Positions 61,806 through 64,000 of a stretch of DNA of 64,000 nucleotides are shown here, one piece after another (position 1 is the stretch's first letter; the number at the start of each line of letters is the position of its first letter). The position numbers and the translations under genes are program-made. Location: contig JAGTTD010000005.1 of the NCBI GenBank assembly GCA_018398585.1, positions 39,930,750 through 39,994,749 on the forward strand. Direction: 5' to 3'. The notes beneath the pieces were generated by a model. The model had not been told where the DNA came from. It did no database searches and worked only from the letters and a program-made list of their open reading frames with translations. Origin of the DNA: Simmondsia chinensis. Taxonomy: Eukaryota > Streptophyta > Magnoliopsida > Caryophyllales > Simmondsiaceae.

Positions 61806-61938
61806 TTTGGGATTGGGTGTCTGCGGACATAGCCTTCCCTTAGGATAGTACCATGAAGGGGTAAGGCTGCGTACATTTCACCGCCCCTAGACCCTGCTTA
61901 GACAAGAGCACTTTGGGCACTGGGTTGGTTGTTATTGT
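61806..61938 (+). mobile_element. SINE downstream of PP2C, second copy
   Basis: Flanked by the same 16-bp duplication (61790-61805 and 61939-61954) as the copy at 39891. Confidence 0.8.
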
Positions 61939-62550
61939 GGTGATATTTTGGTATGATGAGAGAGATTGGCCTAGTATTTGGCATTCATCTGTTGGCACCA
62001 ACTAGTTTCTGATTTGCTTTTCTTTTGACTTTTGAAACATGTTTTAGAGCAGAAAAATGAGGCCTTTCTTCATAGCAAGTAACAGTCCCATGAAGTAATG
62101 AACAGTCATGCCAAAGTCACTCTTCAAATGATTATGCTATTACAGGAAGAAAATTTTCTTTGGAAATGGGCCCAATTATCATTATTTAGAAATCAACTAT
62201 TTCGAAAGCTTAAATTGATGAATGAAGAAAAGAATAGTTTTATATTCTAACATGACTTTTTATGTGAATGCTTATTGGGCTTGGAGTGCGGGGTAACACT
62301 AATATCCGGAACTTGGTGTTTTTAATTATATCAATAATAAGAGTAGGATTTGTTGCGATTCAAAACTCTTGGTAAACATGGCTCTAATGCCAAAAACTGG
62401 AGCTGTCAAACTCACGGGTGATAATTTATAAATAAATTTATACTATAACAAGTTTGGATGTGATTTTAAAAATAGCCAAAATTATAGGAAAATGTTGTAA
62501 AGAAAGGATACACAAAATAGAGTGTAGTGCGTTTAGGAAGAGAGAGGGGA

Positions 62551-62575
62551 GGGGGGGGGGGGGGGGGGGGGGGGG
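62551..62575. repeat. Poly-G tract before the Copia element, second copy
   Basis: 25 G, followed by AAG and then the LTR start TGTTAAAATT. Confidence 0.8.
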
Positions 62576-62578
62576 AAG

Positions 62579-62930
62579 TGTTAAAATTAGTATTTCGTAT
62601 TCATGTCTTCGTATTTGTATTTGTATACTTTAACATCTGTATTTATTCCTAGCATATTCTTTATGTAATTAGTGAGTAGGTAGATATTTATTCCTCTAGA
62701 TATTTAGTCACTTGTTCTCCCTCTCCCAACCGGCCCCTTGATGGCCATTACTGCTAGCTTTTATTTTGTTTTTCCTTTAGTAACTCTTTGCTTGAGAAGA
62801 TGATTGGGTTTGTCCTTCATTTAGTATAAATAGGTTGTATTGTTTCATTTCTTAATCATCTAATACAATTATCTTTTCCCATAGTCTTATCTTGAGCTTA
62901 ATATTTCTTTATTTTTAAGTCATTTTTACA
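62579..62930 (+). mobile_element. Copia 5' LTR, second copy (complete)
   Basis: 352 bp starting TGTTAAAATTAG and ending TTTTTACA, followed directly by the primer-binding site TGGTATCAGAGC. It supplies the LTR start missing from the first copy. Confidence 0.88.
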
Positions 62931-63075
62931 TGGTATCAGAGCAAGTTTCGTTCTTGCATTAAGTGGCGTTTTTTTTCCCTTCTTGCTGCCGCAGCACTGT
63001 TGCAGTGCTATTTTGCCAGTTGTTCTTTTCCCTTTGCTTCTTGTGCTTGTTTTTCGTGTTTTGGTTTGGTAGAAT

Positions 63076-64000
63076 ATGACGGGTGTTAACAATAACGAGA
63101 CTACTCAAGCAAATAATGACCAAACTATCATGCTGGCTCTCCCGACAGGGGGAGTCATTGATGTTAATTCACCGTTTTACCTACATCCCTCGGATAATCC
63201 CGGCTTGGTTTTTGTCCAAAACACTTTAACAGGACCTAATTATCCATTTTAAAGGTTTTTAAAGCAAAGACAAAAATTGGTTTTCTTGATGGTAGTATTA
63301 CCAAACCGGATGAAGATTCACCGGACTTTGAAACTTGGAGTGCTTGTGACTCCATGGTTGCGACTTGGCTCTCAAATTCTGTGTCGAAAGAGATCAATGA
63401 GAGTACTACTTATTTAGAAACTGCACATGATATTTAGCTTGATTTGCATGAGAAATTTTCTCAAGGTAATGTCCCTCGTATTTACGAATTAAAACGCGAG
63501 ATTCGCATTTGAAGCAAGAAAATTTGCCTGTTTCTACTTATTTCAATAAGTTGAGATCCTTTTGGGATGAGTTATACACACTAGTCGAGATACCGCAGTG
63601 TACTTGTGGACACGCCAAAGCTTTCTTGCAAATTCGTGATATGGAAAAATTGTTGGACCTTTTGATGGGTCTTGACCTGTCCTTTTCAACTGTGCGTTCA
63701 CAGCTTATGAACACTAAACCTTTAACCTCTGTGGGAAGTGCCTATTCAGTGTTGTGTCAGGAAGAGAAGCAGCAAAGCGTGGCAGCAGGCTCGTTCATGA
63801 CACCCGAAGCTGCGGTTCTGGTAGCGAAGGGACCGGGAGGTTCTTCAATGGGAAATAATTCCCGTCGCACTAACCGTTTTACCTGTTCTCACTGTAAGAA
63901 ACAGGGACACACTAAGGAGAGGTGTTTTGAATTGATTGGATACCCCCCAGGTTGGAAGAAGCAGGGGCCTAAGGCGACCGAGACAGCCGAAAATGCAGCA
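63076..64000 (+). pseudogene. Copia gag, second copy, cut by the window end
   Basis: ATG at 63076 opens MTGVNNNETTQ and runs through SPFYLHPSDNPGLVFVQ to a TAA after NYPF, then a broken frame and a TAG after HDI. The zinc knuckle (CSHCKKQGHTKERC, about 63885) keeps all Cys and His residues, unlike the first copy. The rest of pol lies outside the window. Confidence 0.8.

Larger units (their letters stand above)
48465..64000 (+). repeat. 15.5-kb duplicated segment, second copy
   Basis: Repeats 26562 to about 42079 in the same order and orientation, up to the end of the window. Near-identity extends through introns, spacers and transposons. Differences are mainly single-base indels, often in or beside short homopolymers, with few substitutions. 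Confidence 0.95.

Noticed and set aside
1..64000. CRISPR arrays, operons or prokaryotic systems
   Set aside because: Intron-rich plant genes and plant transposons throughout; no spaced identical repeats of CRISPR type.

Overview
The window looks like nuclear DNA of a eudicot plant. It carries intron-rich plant genes, AT-rich introns and intergenic DNA, and CACTA, Copia, LINE, SINE and MITE-type repeats. The SINE tails resemble families I know best from asterids, but I cannot name a species. All five host genes lie on the + strand.

Layout. 1-7744: AT-rich DNA holding a small fold-back MITE, a SINE and a 4.9-kb CACTA transposon (1427-6373). The CACTA element keeps its TNPA-like gene but has lost the catalytic core of its transposase. 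7745-12897: MGD1-type monogalactosyldiacylglycerol synthase, 8 exons, 521 aa, which makes the main chloroplast membrane lipid. 12898-14695: spacer with a SINE whose head is a piece of 5S rRNA (13918-14141). 14696-20378: EamA/SLC35F5-like membrane transporter, 8 exons, 400 aa, with one GC-AG intron. 20379-22786: spacer with a LINE relic and a tRNA-derived SINE. 22787-25433: UBP22/Ubp8-type deubiquitinase, 3 exons, 559 aa. 28073-30859: small plastid-type DnaJ zinc-finger protein, 3 exons, 147 aa. 33619-39495: PP2C59/WIN2-like protein phosphatase 2C, 8 exons. 40659-45876: degenerate Ty1/Copia retrotransposon with both LTRs. 45877-48364: tandem repeat, LINE relic and a possible LTR edge. 48365-48464: 100 Ns.

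The sequence after the gap (48465-64000) repeats 26562 to about 42079 almost base for base: LINE relic, DnaJ gene, PP2C gene, Copia 5' LTR and gag. The copies differ mostly by single-base indels. Each gene is intact in only one copy: the DnaJ gene in the first, the PP2C gene in the second. This pattern fits an uncollapsed haplotype or a false assembly duplication with residual long-read indel errors better than an old gene duplication, so the region probably holds five genes, not seven.

The host genes form no operon or pathway. MGD1 and the DnaJ protein probably act in plastids, the transporter in a membrane, UBP22 in the nucleus (SAGA histone H2B deubiquitination) and the PP2C in signalling. 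What links them is their introns, which share several small transposon families. The most unusual items are the 5S-rRNA-headed SINE, the CACTA element inserted exactly at the junction of a perfect 28-bp tandem duplication, and the reciprocal frameshifts of the 15.5-kb repeat.
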